From assembly GCF_025751495.1 (NCBI RefSeq), contig NZ_JAOWKZ010000001.1, positions 441,920 through 505,919 of the forward strand: a stretch of DNA of 64,000 nt, given 5' to 3'. A program made the position numbers and the translations under genes. This stretch comes from Albidovulum litorale. Lineage in GTDB: Bacteria > Pseudomonadota > Alphaproteobacteria > Rhodobacterales > Rhodobacteraceae. A model generated the notes under the pieces. That model worked only from the letters and a program-made list of their open reading frames with translations, was not told the origin of the DNA and did no database searches. Positions 44,706-53,994 of the stretch are shown piece after piece (the first letter of the stretch is position 1; every line of letters starts with the position of its first letter).

Positions 44706-46799
44706 ATGGCTCAGCCACATCATGACATGCCAAAGGACGCTCCCGATCTGGGGCTGCACGATCCCCTGGCGGAAAGCTTTCCGGCAACGACCGAAGGCCG
44801 CGCGCTTTTCTGGATCGCGGTTCTTTTCTCCGTCTTCCAGATCGCAACGGCGGCGCATCTTCTGGACCTTTCCAGCCAGATCGTCCGGGCCTTCCATGTC
44901 GGGTTCCTGACGCTGCTGGGCTTCCCGCTGCTTGTTGCGCTGAAGCGCAAGGGTGTGCCGTTCAAGGCCGTCGCCTGGGCGCTGGCGCTGTCCGGTGTGA
45001 TTGTCGCGCTTTATCAGTGGTGGGAATACACGCCCCTGATCCTCAGGGCGGGCGACCCGCTGCCGCGTGACATATTCCTTGGCATCGTCGCGTTGATCAC
45101 CGTTTTCGCCGCCGCCTGGCTTCTGATGGGGCCCGCACTGCCGATCATTGCGGGCTGTTTCCTTGCCTATTGCTTCTGGGGGGAATACCTGCCCTCGCCC
45201 TTGAACCACAGGGGCTACGACTTCAGTCAGGTGATCGACCACATGGCCTACGGGACCGAGGGCATCTATGGCATCCCGACCTATGTGTCCTCATCCTACA
45301 TCTTCCTCTTCATCCTGTTCGGCTCGTTCCTTGAACGCGCGGGGATGATCCGGCTTTTCACCGATGTCTCGCTGGGCCTTGTCGGCCACAAGCAGGGCGG
45401 TGCGGCCAAGGTCGCGGTCGTCTCGTCGGGTCTCATGGGCACAATCTCAGGATCGGGCGTGGCGAATGTCGTAACCACCGGCCAGTTCACCATCCCCCTG
45501 ATGAAAAGCTTCGGCTACCGCCCGGCCTTCGCCGGGGGGGTCGAATCCACCGCCTCCATGGGCGGGCAACTGATGCCACCTGTGATGGGCGCCGTCGCCT
45601 TCATCATGGCCGAGACCCTGGGCGTCGAATATGTCGAGGTGGTCAAGGCCGCCCTCATCCCCGCCATCCTCTACTTCGCCTCCGCTTTCTGGATGGTGCA
45701 TCTGGAGGCCGGGCGGCACGGGCTGAAGGGGATGGCCAAGGCCGACCTGCCCTCGCCCATCAAGGCGCTGAAGGAGAACTGGTACCTCATCCTGCCGCTT
45801 GGCGTGCTGGTCTACCTGCTTTTCTCCGGCTTTACGCCGCTCTTCGCCGGGACAATCGGACTGGCGCTCACGGTGATGCTGATCCTCGGCGGTTCCATCG
45901 CGCTTGGCCTGCCGAATGGCGTCATCCGAATTATCTTCTGGATCGGCCTCGGCGCCATCGCCGCCGCCTTCTTCGAGTTCGGCATCATGCCGGTGGCCGT
46001 CGCAATCGCCGCCCTGATCGGCTGGAACGCGATCTCGAAAGGCGGGCGTGAGACGCTGGCGCTCTGCCGCGACAGTCTTGCGGAAGGCGCGAAAACCGCC
46101 CTGCCCGTCGGCATCGCCTGCGCGCTTGTCGGCATCATCATCGGCACGATGACCCTGACCGGGGCCGCCAACACCTTCGGGCAGTTCATCGTCCATGTCG
46201 GCGAAGGCAGCCTCTTCCTGTCGCTGATCCTGACGATGATCACCTGCATCATCCTCGGCATGGGAATCCCCACGATCCCCAACTACATTATCACCTCGTC
46301 GATCGCCGGCCCCGCCCTGCTGGAACTCGGCGTACCGCTCATCGTCAGCCACATGTTCGTCTTCTATTTCGGCATACTCGCCGACCTAACGCCGCCAGTG
46401 GCGCTTGCCTGTTTCGCAGCCGCCCCCATCGCCAAGGAAAACGGGCTCAAGATTTCGATGGAGGCGATCAAGGTCGCGGCCGCCGGCTTCGTCATCCCGT
46501 TCATGGCGGTCTACACTCCGACGCTGATGTTGCAGGGTGGCGGCCCGCTGGCCGAAGCCTTCGGGTTCTGGCCCGGTGTCGCCTATATCGTGGTCAAGAC
46601 CGTCATCGCCATCGGCCTTTGGGGCGCGGCCGTCATCGGCTGGCTCGGCTATCCCATCAACTGGCCGCTGCGCATTCTCGCCGCAACGGCCGCCGTCACG
46701 CTCATCGCCGCGCTTCCACTCACGGACGAAGCGGGTTTCGCCATGGCCGCGATTTTCGCGGGCCTTGTCTGGCGCACCCGCACCGCGAGGCGGGCATGA
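44706..46799 (+). CDS. TRAP transporter fused permease (4TM/12TM)
   Basis: The 697-residue integral membrane protein is a DctQM fusion, as usual with TAXI systems. The small-subunit helices occupy the first 180 residues, with many further helices after them. Signature stretches are GTISGSGVANVVTTGQFTIPLM, ASMGGQLMPPVMGAVAFIM and GMGIPTIPNYIITSSIAGPAL. It would import a carboxylate driven by a Na+ or H+ gradient. It overlaps the DUF1850 gene. Confidence 0.95.
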   Translation: MAQPHHDMPKDAPDLGLHDPLAESFPATTEGRALFWIAVLFSVFQIATAAHLLDLSSQIVRAFHVGFLTLLGFPLLVALKRKGVPFKAVAWALALSGVIVALYQWWEYTPLILRAGDPLPRDIFLGIVALITVFAAAWLLMGPALPIIAGCFLAYCFWGEYLPSPLNHRGYDFSQVIDHMAYGTEGIYGIPTYVSSSYIFLFILFGSFLERAGMIRLFTDVSLGLVGHKQGGAAKVAVVSSGLMGTISGSGVANVVTTGQFTIPLMKSFGYRPAFAGGVESTASMGGQLMPPVMGAVAFIMAETLGVEYVEVVKAALIPAILYFASAFWMVHLEAGRHGLKGMAKADLPSPIKALKENWYLILPLGVLVYLLFSGFTPLFAGTIGLALTVMLILGGSIALGLPNGVIRIIFWIGLGAIAAAFFEFGIMPVAVAIAALIGWNAISKGGRETLALCRDSLAEGAKTALPVGIACALVGIIIGTMTLTGAANTFGQFIVHVGEGSLFLSLILTMITCIILGMGIPTIPNYIITSSIAGPALLELGVPLIVSHMFVFYFGILADLTPPVALACFAAAPIAKENGLKISMEAIKVAAAGFVIPFMAVYTPTLMLQGGGPLAEAFGFWPGVAYIVVKTVIAIGLWGAAVIGWLGYPINWPLRILAATAAVTLIAALPLTDEAGFAMAAIFAGLVWRTRTARRA

Positions 46800-47170
46800 G
46801 CCTCGCCTGCCTCCTTGTCAGCGCCAGCGCCACCACCACGCTGACCCTTGCCTCGGCAAGCTTCGACCTGAGCTGGCGCCACTCTGTCGAAAAGACCGAG
46901 TGGCGAGAGACATGGGCCGTCGAAGGAGGCAGGCTGCATCTTACAGAAGCCGCCGTGAAAGGTTCCGGCGCGGGGATGGATCCCGGCGAAGGCGCTGCGC
47001 TTGTCGACGGCTGGTGGGTCTGGACCCCGGACCTGCCCCCGGTTCCGAACCTCACCCTTGCCGCATCCGGCGCAACAGGGGGTGGCTGGCGAATCTGTGA
47101 TGAAACCACCTGTCACGAAATCGGCGCAGAGCCCGGCGAGGCGATCCGGCTTTCGCCCTGCAAGGGCTGA
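46796..47170 (+). CDS. DUF1850 protein of TAXI-TRAP operon
   Basis: The 124-residue protein starts MSLACLLVSASATTTLTLAS and has the DUF1850 pattern FDLSWRHSVEKTEWRETW. The family is repeatedly found downstream of fused TRAP permeases, with unknown function; a signal-like N-terminus suggests the periplasm. Its ATG overlaps the permease stop (ATGA). Confidence 0.85.
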   Translation: MSLACLLVSASATTTLTLASASFDLSWRHSVEKTEWRETWAVEGGRLHLTEAAVKGSGAGMDPGEGAALVDGWWVWTPDLPPVPNLTLAASGATGGGWRICDETTCHEIGAEPGEAIRLSPCKG

Positions 47171-47320
47171 GCGCTTGCCTTCCGTTCCGCCGCACGGTGC
47201 TGTCACGAAGGATACCAGCGGACCGCGTGACCTTGGACGGAAGCTCCGATACGCTTCGCCCCGAATCCAGTGCCGGGGGACCGCGCCTTGCCCGAGACCA
47301 TGCCGGGAAAGCCGAAGCCG

Positions 47321-49081
47321 ATGATCGCCAGCCGCCGCATCGTCGCGATCTTCCTTGCCGTGGCCTGCCTGGCGGCGGCACTTGCCTTCACGCTCTCCTA
47401 CCGCCTTGGCCTGTCGTCCCTCGACGCCGATCTCGACCAGTCGCTGATCCTGACCCGCCGCTCCATCGAAAGCGAGATCGAGCGGTTTCGCCACCTGCCG
47501 GAGATTGCTGCCGAGGATGCCCGCATCCGTGCCGCACTCAACGCGCCCGCTCCATCGGCGATTGATGCCGCGAACCGATACCTTGAGACGGTGACCGGAA
47601 AATCGGGGGCGGCCGACTTGTTCCTTCTTGACGGCGATGGCACCGCCATTGCCGCCTCGAACTGGAATACCGGGCAAAGCTTCGTCGGCAACAACTATGC
47701 CTTCCGGCCCTATTTCCGCGATGCCATCGCCACCGGGAAGGGCCGGTTCTATGCGATCGGCGTAACCACCGGCAAACCGGGCTACTTCCTGTCCTCGCGG
47801 ATCGGGACCGGTGAAAGGACTGGCGTTCTGGCCGTGAAGATCGACCTGAAGCCGCTGGAAGAAACATGGAAAAGCGCACGTTCGGCAACCGCCATCGCCG
47901 ACCGCGACGGGGTCATATTCCTCTCCGGCATCGACGACTGGCTTTACCGCCCATTCACGGCGCTGGACGAGGGAACGCTGGCACGGTTGTCCGAAGTCCG
48001 GACCTATGACGGCGTCGATCTTGCCGCCGCTCGCCCCCTTCTCGACAGCCCGGACCGGCTGTCGCTGCCCGGCCCGGACAATTCGGCCCTGCGCGGCCGT
48101 GTTGCCCGGATCGAGGCCGATGGCTGGGTCGTTCTTTCCGCTGCGCCAACCTCTCCGGTTCTTGCCACCGCGATCCTTTGGGCCACAGGTGCGGCGCTCG
48201 TGGCCATGGCGGGCACCGGGTTTGGCCTCATCCTCCATCAACGCCGCCAGCTTGTTCAGCTTCGGCTGCGGCAAGGCGCGCTACTGGAGGCGCGGGTCGC
48301 CGAACGCACCCGTGAATTGGCCCATGAGATCGATGCGCGGCGCAAGACCGAGGCCGACCTCAGGGCAGCGCAAGAAACGCTGGTCCATACCGAGAAGATG
48401 GCGGCACTCGGCCGCATGTCGGCGGCCATCGTGCATGAGATGAGCCAACCCCTTGCGGCGATGGAAGCCACGCTTGCCGCTGCTGAACTCTCGACGTCCG
48501 AAGACAGGACTACCACCCGCATCGGCACCGCCCGCAACCTGATCCGGCGCATGCAGCGCACCACGAAACATCTCAAAAGCTTCAGCCGGAAAGAGCCGAA
48601 CCAGCTGACGCTCACCGACCTCAACCGGGTAGTCGATAGTGCGCTCGACCTCGTTGCGCCGCGCGCGAAGGCCGTGGGCGTCACGCCCGATTTCCGCCCG
48701 ACCAACCCGGCGCCAATGGTCATGGCCGGCCCGGTGCGTCTGGAGCAGGTCTGCCTCAACCTGCTTCTGAATGCGCTCGACGCGGTGGAACACAGCGAAG
48801 GTGGGATCGTGACGATTGCCACGGATTACGGGAACGGCACTGCCCGCATTACCGTGACCGACACCGGCACCGGGATCGCCCCGGACGATCTGGTTCGCGT
48901 CACCGAACCCTTCTTTTCAACCAAGATCAGCGGCGAGGGCCTTGGGCTTGGCCTGTCAATTTCTCAGGCCATCGTGACCGAGTTCGGGGGCCGAATCGAT
49001 ATCCACTCCGATCCCGGTCGCGGCACGACGGTCAGCGTTGTCCTGCCGCTCGCCCAAAGCATTGCCGAGGTCGCGGAATGA
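47321..49081 (+). CDS. Second DctB-like sensor histidine kinase
   Basis: The protein of about 586 residues has membrane segments at IVAIFLAVACLAAALAFTL and AILWATGAALVAMAGTGFGL flanking a double-Cache sensor (FVGNNYAFRPYFRDAIATGKG is typical of DctB). The kinase core is AAIVHEMSQPLAAME, LLLNALDAVEHSEGG, DTGTGIAPDD and GLGLGLSISQAI. Starts at 47300 (ATG) or 47270 (GTG) are possible; 47321 has GGGAAAG upstream. It overlaps its regulator gene. Confidence 0.9.
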   Translation: MIASRRIVAIFLAVACLAAALAFTLSYRLGLSSLDADLDQSLILTRRSIESEIERFRHLPEIAAEDARIRAALNAPAPSAIDAANRYLETVTGKSGAADLFLLDGDGTAIAASNWNTGQSFVGNNYAFRPYFRDAIATGKGRFYAIGVTTGKPGYFLSSRIGTGERTGVLAVKIDLKPLEETWKSARSATAIADRDGVIFLSGIDDWLYRPFTALDEGTLARLSEVRTYDGVDLAAARPLLDSPDRLSLPGPDNSALRGRVARIEADGWVVLSAAPTSPVLATAILWATGAALVAMAGTGFGLILHQRRQLVQLRLRQGALLEARVAERTRELAHEIDARRKTEADLRAAQETLVHTEKMAALGRMSAAIVHEMSQPLAAMEATLAAAELSTSEDRTTTRIGTARNLIRRMQRTTKHLKSFSRKEPNQLTLTDLNRVVDSALDLVAPRAKAVGVTPDFRPTNPAPMVMAGPVRLEQVCLNLLLNALDAVEHSEGGIVTIATDYGNGTARITVTDTGTGIAPDDLVRVTEPFFSTKISGEGLGLGLSISQAIVTEFGGRIDIHSDPGRGTTVSVVLPLAQSIAEVAE

Positions 49082-50379
49082 GCGCGCTTGTCTTTGTCAT
49101 CGATGACGACGCCGATCATCTGGCCGCTGCGAGCGATCTGATCGAGACGGGCGGACATCGGGTACGGGCCTTTGGCAACGCCGCTGCCGCCCTCGATGCG
49201 CTGGACGAAGATCCTGGTGTGATCGTCACCGATCTCAGAATGCCCGGGATGGATGGTTTCGGCCTGATCGCGGCGCTGAAGGATCGCGGTGGCGACCATC
49301 CGGTGATCGTGATGACCGGGCATGGCGACATCTCTCAGGCCGTGCGCGCGATCCGCGATGGTGCCGAAGATTTCCTCGAAAAACCTTATGATGCGGGGCA
49401 CCTGCTTCTGGTGATCGAGCGCACATTGAAGGCACGCGCCACCCGCGACGAACTTCACCGGCTGCGATCCGCGATGGCCCCGCAGGCCATTCTTGGCGAT
49501 AGCCCGGCGATAACCGACCTCAGGCAAAGGATCGCGGCCCTTGCGCCCCTCGATGTCGATGTGGTTGTGACCGGCGAAACCGGCACCGGCAAGGAGCTCG
49601 TCGCCCGCGCCCTTCACGCCCAGAGCCACCGCGCCAACGGTGCCTATGTCGCGCTGAACTGCGCGGCCCTGCCCGAAGCCCTCTTTGAGATCGAGATATT
49701 CGGCCATGCCGCAGGCGCTTTTCCCGGTGCTACGGCTGACCGACCCGGCAAGCTGGAACTGGCCAGCGGCGGGACGCTGGTTCTGGACGAGGTGGAGGCG
49801 ATGCCGCTGCCGGTACAGGCCAAGCTATTGCGCGCACTTCAGGAACGCAGCGTCGAACGGCTGGGCGAAAACCGGCTGCGGCCGCTTGATCTGCGGGTTG
49901 TCGCAATTTCCAAGGCGGATCTGAAAGCTCTGAGTTACGAGGGGACGTTCCGCCCCGATCTCTACTATCGGCTCGCGGGGGCAGAGATCACCACGACCCC
50001 GTTGTCCGGAATGGCCGGGGACATTCCGCTTCTCTTCGCCCATTTCGCGAATCTCGCGGCCGCCCGCACCAGTCGAACTTTACCCGAAATCACCTTCGCC
50101 ATCCGGCGCGCGCTGGCCCGCCGTGCCTGGCCCGGAAACGTGCGCGAGCTGAAGGCGGCGGCAGAGCGCTTCGCCCTTGGCATCGACACCGAAACCGGCG
50201 ACAGCCCCCGTGCCGTGACCGGAGAAACCCTGTCCGACCGCCTTGCCGATTTCGAGGCCCGCGAGATTCAGGCAGCCTTGGACAGCTGCCGCGGCAATAC
50301 CGAACGCGCCGCGCAACTCCTTGGACTTCCACGCAGAACCCTGAACGACAAGATGAAGCGCCTTGGCATCGCCGTATAG
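49078..50379 (+). CDS. Second DctD-like sigma-54-type response regulator
   Basis: The 433-residue protein has a receiver (D52 in VIVTDLRMPGMDGF), a complete AAA domain with Walker A GETGTGKE (166-173) and Walker B GGTLVLDEV, and a C-terminal Fis-type helix-turn-helix (TERAAQLLGLPRRTLNDKM). The sigma-54 contact loop reads GAFPGA (213-218) instead of GAFTGA. Whether sigma-54 activation persists is uncertain. It is cotranscribed with the second DctB. Confidence 0.92.
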   Translation: MSALVFVIDDDADHLAAASDLIETGGHRVRAFGNAAAALDALDEDPGVIVTDLRMPGMDGFGLIAALKDRGGDHPVIVMTGHGDISQAVRAIRDGAEDFLEKPYDAGHLLLVIERTLKARATRDELHRLRSAMAPQAILGDSPAITDLRQRIAALAPLDVDVVVTGETGTGKELVARALHAQSHRANGAYVALNCAALPEALFEIEIFGHAAGAFPGATADRPGKLELASGGTLVLDEVEAMPLPVQAKLLRALQERSVERLGENRLRPLDLRVVAISKADLKALSYEGTFRPDLYYRLAGAEITTTPLSGMAGDIPLLFAHFANLAAARTSRTLPEITFAIRRALARRAWPGNVRELKAAAERFALGIDTETGDSPRAVTGETLSDRLADFEAREIQAALDSCRGNTERAAQLLGLPRRTLNDKMKRLGIAV

Positions 50380-50419
50380 CGCGCCGCTGCTGATGTCGGG
50401 TTAATAATCATTTTAGCGT

Positions 50420-50438
50420 GACAAAAAAAATTTTTGTC
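50420..50438. promoter_or_regulatory. Perfect palindrome upstream of the XRE-cupin gene
   Basis: GACAAAAA-AAA-TTTTTGTC lies 38 bases before the start of the regulator gene. It is a good candidate autoregulatory operator, and in RNA could also end the dctBD transcript because its right arm is T-rich. Confidence 0.5.
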
Positions 50439-50475
50439 CTAGCATAAGGTCCATCACGACTCGGATTGAGAAGAC

Positions 50476-51105
50476 TTGTCACGCCCGCAGCCGCAGACGA
50501 CGACCAGCATCGGCCCGCTCATTCGCGGCCGCCGCCGAAAGCTGGCGATCACCTTGCAGGAGCTGGGCGAAAAGTCCGGCGTTTCGGTCGGGTATCTCAG
50601 CCAGTTGGAGCGCGACAACGCGACCCCGACCCTCGGGACGCTGGCGCAGATTGCCAAGGCACTTGGCGTCGGGCTGGACTATTTCATCGCCACGCCCCGC
50701 CCCGCCGATGCGCTGACCGTCGCCGCCAACCGGCCGCGCTTTTCTGTCGATGGTTCGTCCGTCGTCTATGAACGTATCGGCGCAGAATTTCCCGGCAGCC
50801 ATCTGTCCTCTTTCATCCTGCACGTCCCGCCCGGCTACCGTTCTGAAACGGTCAGCCATGAGGGCGAAGAGATCGTCTTCATCCTCGAAGGTTCGGTCGT
50901 GCAGGTGCTGGAGGGCGAGGAGTTTCGGATGCAGGTGGGCGACAGCCTGCATTACAGCGGCAACCGGCCCCATGGCTGGTACAATGACAGCGACGACTGG
51001 GCCAAGGTCCTGTGGACCGGGACGCTGGAGCTGTTTCACGGCCCCACCCGCGCCGCACCCATAGTACCGTCGCTCGCCACCGGATTACGGGAGGACGGCC
51101 AATGA
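50476..51105 (+). CDS. XRE-family regulator with C-terminal cupin
   Basis: The 209-residue protein has a Cro/cI-type helix-turn-helix at residues 12-66 (LAITLQELGEKSGVSVGYLSQLERDNATP) and a cupin at about 105-190 (HEGEEIVFILEGSV; GDSLHYSGNRPHGW). This type senses small ligands and often controls the adjacent amino acid, peptide or amine catabolic genes. The start is a TTG with a weak GAGAAG site. Confidence 0.9.
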   Translation: MSRPQPQTTTSIGPLIRGRRRKLAITLQELGEKSGVSVGYLSQLERDNATPTLGTLAQIAKALGVGLDYFIATPRPADALTVAANRPRFSVDGSSVVYERIGAEFPGSHLSSFILHVPPGYRSETVSHEGEEIVFILEGSVVQVLEGEEFRMQVGDSLHYSGNRPHGWYNDSDDWAKVLWTGTLELFHGPTRAAPIVPSLATGLREDGQ

Positions 51106-51238
51106 GATCGTGCTACCGTCACAAGTTTCCCCGCCCCGCCGAAACACGGCGTGACCGGGAAAAGACCTGCCATTTCAACCCCGAAATGACAGCAACAACC
51201 TGAAGAACAACAATAAACCTCAACACTGGGAGTAAGAT

Positions 51239-52831
51239 ATGAACCTCAGATACCAACTCGCCACCGGCCTTGTGCTCGCAGCCCTGATGGGCGGCGCAGC
51301 CTCGGCAAAGACGCTCGTCTACTGCTCGGAAGGCTCCCCTGAGGGCTTCGACCCGGCGCTCTACACGTCCGGCACCACCTTCGATGCTTCCGAGCACACG
51401 ATCTATGACAAGCTGGTGCTCTTTGAAACCGGCACGACCAATGTCATCCCGGGCCTCGCCGAAAGCTGGGAATCCTCGGAAGACGGGCTGGAATATACGT
51501 TCAACCTTCGCAAGGGCGTGAAGTTCCATTCCAACGATCAGTTCACGCCGTCGCGCGATTTCAACGCCGATGACGTGATCTTCTCGTTCGAGCGTCAGGG
51601 TGATGCCGAAAACCCCTACAACCAGGTTTCGGGCGGCACCTGGGAATACTTCAACGGCATGTCGATGCCGGACCTGATCAAGGAAATCGTCAAGGTTGAC
51701 GATTACACCGTCAAGTTCGTGCTGAACCGTCCCGAAGCGCCGATGATTTCGAACCTCGCGATGGGCTTTGCTTCGATCATGTCGAAGGAATATGCCGACG
51801 CGATGCTGGCTGCCGGAACGCCCGAGATGGTGAACCAGGCCCCGATCGGGACCGGTCCGTTCAGCTTCGTCGCCTACCAGAAGGATGCGGTCGTCCGTTA
51901 CAAGGCCAATGCCGACTACTGGCGCGGCGCCTCGCCCATTGACGATCTGGTCTTTGCGATCACGCCCGATGCTTCAGTACGTTACCAGAAGCTGAAGGCC
52001 GGCGAATGTCATGTCATGCCCTATCCGAACCCGGCCGATATCGAGGCGATGAAGGCCGACCCGGATGTGAATATGCTTGAGCAGGAAGGCCTGAACGTCG
52101 GCTACCTCGCCTACAACACCAAGGTTGCGCCCTTCGACAACACCAATGTCCGCAAGGCGCTGAACATGGCGATCGACAAGCAGGCGATCATCGACGTGGT
52201 GTTCCAGGGCTCTGGTCAGGCGGCGAAAAACCCGATCCCGCCGACCATCTGGTCCTACAACGACGCGATCGAGGACGATCCCTATGATCCGGAAGCCGCC
52301 AAGGCCGCGCTTGAGGCCGAAGGCGTCACCGATCTAAACATGAAGGTCTGGGCAATGCCGGTGCAGCGCCCGTACAACCCTAACGCGCGTCGCATGGCCG
52401 AGCTGATCCAGGCCGACATGGCCAAGGTCGGCGTGAATGTCGAGATCGTTTCCTACGAATGGGGCGAGTATCTTGACCGTTCGAAGGCCGAGGACCGTGA
52501 CGGTGCCGTGCTTCTGGGCTGGACCGGCGACAACGGCGATCCGGACAACTTCCTCGCAGTGCTGCTCGGCTGTGACGGTGTCGGCGGTTCCAACCGCGCC
52601 CAGTGGTGCAACGACGAGTTCGAGGCGCTGATCCAGAAGGCGAAGGTCGTGTCCGATCCGGCAGAGCGCACGCGGCTTTATGAAGAGGCGCAGGTCGTCT
52701 TCAAGCGTGAAGCGCCCTGGGCCACGATCGCCCACTCGGTCGTCTTCATGCCCGTCAGCCCGAAAGTGACCGGATACAAGGTCCACCCGCTCGGCGGCCA
52801 TATCTTCTATGGCGTCGATCTGACTGAATAA
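51239..52831 (+). CDS. Dipeptide-type ABC transporter substrate-binding protein
   Basis: The 530-residue secreted protein has a signal peptide ending AASA and SBP family 5 features (LVYCSEGSPEGFDPALYTSG; YTFNLRKGVKFHSNDQFTPS; VRKALNMAIDKQAIIDVVFQGSG). DppA-like proteins bind dipeptides, but family members also bind nickel, haem, amines or opines, so the true ligand is open. Spacing and context place it with dppBCDF. Confidence 0.94.
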   Translation: MNLRYQLATGLVLAALMGGAASAKTLVYCSEGSPEGFDPALYTSGTTFDASEHTIYDKLVLFETGTTNVIPGLAESWESSEDGLEYTFNLRKGVKFHSNDQFTPSRDFNADDVIFSFERQGDAENPYNQVSGGTWEYFNGMSMPDLIKEIVKVDDYTVKFVLNRPEAPMISNLAMGFASIMSKEYADAMLAAGTPEMVNQAPIGTGPFSFVAYQKDAVVRYKANADYWRGASPIDDLVFAITPDASVRYQKLKAGECHVMPYPNPADIEAMKADPDVNMLEQEGLNVGYLAYNTKVAPFDNTNVRKALNMAIDKQAIIDVVFQGSGQAAKNPIPPTIWSYNDAIEDDPYDPEAAKAALEAEGVTDLNMKVWAMPVQRPYNPNARRMAELIQADMAKVGVNVEIVSYEWGEYLDRSKAEDRDGAVLLGWTGDNGDPDNFLAVLLGCDGVGGSNRAQWCNDEFEALIQKAKVVSDPAERTRLYEEAQVVFKREAPWATIAHSVVFMPVSPKVTGYKVHPLGGHIFYGVDLTE

Positions 52832-52845
52832 TAACAATAAAAATC

Positions 52846-52879
52846 GGGCGGGGCCATTTCGGCCCCGCCCTTTCTTTCC
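52846..52879 (+). terminator. Hairpin with T-rich tail between the binding protein and peptidase genes
   Basis: GGGCGGGGCC and GGCCCCGCCC form a ten-base stem with loop ATTTC, followed by TTTCTTTCC. It probably acts as a partial terminator that keeps the binding protein more abundant than the downstream products. Confidence 0.75.
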
Positions 52880-52893
52880 GGGGGAGCCCATTC

Positions 52894-53994
52894 ATGACCG
52901 ACCGTTACGCCGCACATCGTGCGATTGCGCGCGATTTGGGTGTTGATGCCGTGGCACTGGTGCCGGGGCCGAATTTCGAACGCCTCTATGACGCGTCTTT
53001 CGGCACCAACGAACGGCCGATGGTCATCGTCATTCCGGCCGAGGGGACACCCGCGGCCCTTGTCCCCAATCTCGAACTGACCTCCTTCGCCAAGCTCGGT
53101 TTCGAAGGCGAAGTCTTCGACTGGCGCGACCAGACCGGCTACAATGATGCCTTCGCCGCGATGGCGGGGCACCTGCCGCTCGGCTCGGTCGCCGTCGAGG
53201 GTCAGGTCATGCGGGTCTTCACCCATCACGCGCTGACCGCCGCAAATCCTGGCCTGAATGTCGTTGATGCCGAATACCAGATCGCCGGTTTGCGGCTGAA
53301 AAAGACGCGCGAAGAGATTGCGGCACTTTCCGAGGCGATCCGGATATCCGAGGCCGCGCTTGGCGAAACGCTCGATCAGGTCAGGGCCGGCATGACCGAG
53401 ACCCAGGTCGAACGCATCCTCGTCGCCGCCCTCTTCGCCCATGGCGCCGACGATCAGGCCTTTGGCGCACTGGTCGCCGCCTCGGACAACTCCGCCCATT
53501 CCCATGCCCATGCCCGCGACGATTATGAAATCCAGCCGGGCGATGCGCTCCTGATCGACTTCGGCGCCAAGAAACACCGCTTCTGCGCCGATATCACCCG
53601 CACCGTCTTTGTCGGCCATGCCACGGATGAGGCGCAGGCGGTCTATGACACGGTGCTGCGCGCCAACCTGATGGGACATGCCAAGACCGAACCCGGCGCA
53701 ACCGCCCATGATGTCGACGATGCCGTCATTTCGGTGCTGGAAGCCTCGCCCTTCGCCGACCGCATCCGCACCAAGACCGGCCATGGCCTCGGGCGCGACG
53801 TGCACGAGGCCCCCTATATCATGCGCGGCAATCCTCAGGTGCTGGAACCCGGAATGGTCTTTACCAATGAGCCCGGACTTTACCGCACCGGACCCGGCGG
53901 TTTTGGTGTTAGGATCGAGGATGACGTCCTCGTCACCGAAACCGGCTCCCGCTCGCTCACCACTTTCCCGAAAGAACTCAAGGTCGTCGGCTGA
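52894..53994 (+). CDS. M24-family metallopeptidase (Xaa-Pro peptidase type)
   Basis: The 366-residue pita-bread-fold protein has a creatinase-like N-terminal domain and a full M24 metal site: aspartates in LLIDFGAKKHRFCADITRTV, histidine in GHGLGRDVHEAP, glutamates in TNEPGLY and VRIEDDV. Xaa-Pro dipeptidase or aminopeptidase activity is the default prediction. M24 proteins can also split other C-N bonds (creatinase) or even DMSP (DddP). It overlaps dppB by one base, inside the transporter operon. Confidence 0.93.
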   Translation: MTDRYAAHRAIARDLGVDAVALVPGPNFERLYDASFGTNERPMVIVIPAEGTPAALVPNLELTSFAKLGFEGEVFDWRDQTGYNDAFAAMAGHLPLGSVAVEGQVMRVFTHHALTAANPGLNVVDAEYQIAGLRLKKTREEIAALSEAIRISEAALGETLDQVRAGMTETQVERILVAALFAHGADDQAFGALVAASDNSAHSHAHARDDYEIQPGDALLIDFGAKKHRFCADITRTVFVGHATDEAQAVYDTVLRANLMGHAKTEPGATAHDVDDAVISVLEASPFADRIRTKTGHGLGRDVHEAPYIMRGNPQVLEPGMVFTNEPGLYRTGPGGFGVRIEDDVLVTETGSRSLTTFPKELKVVG

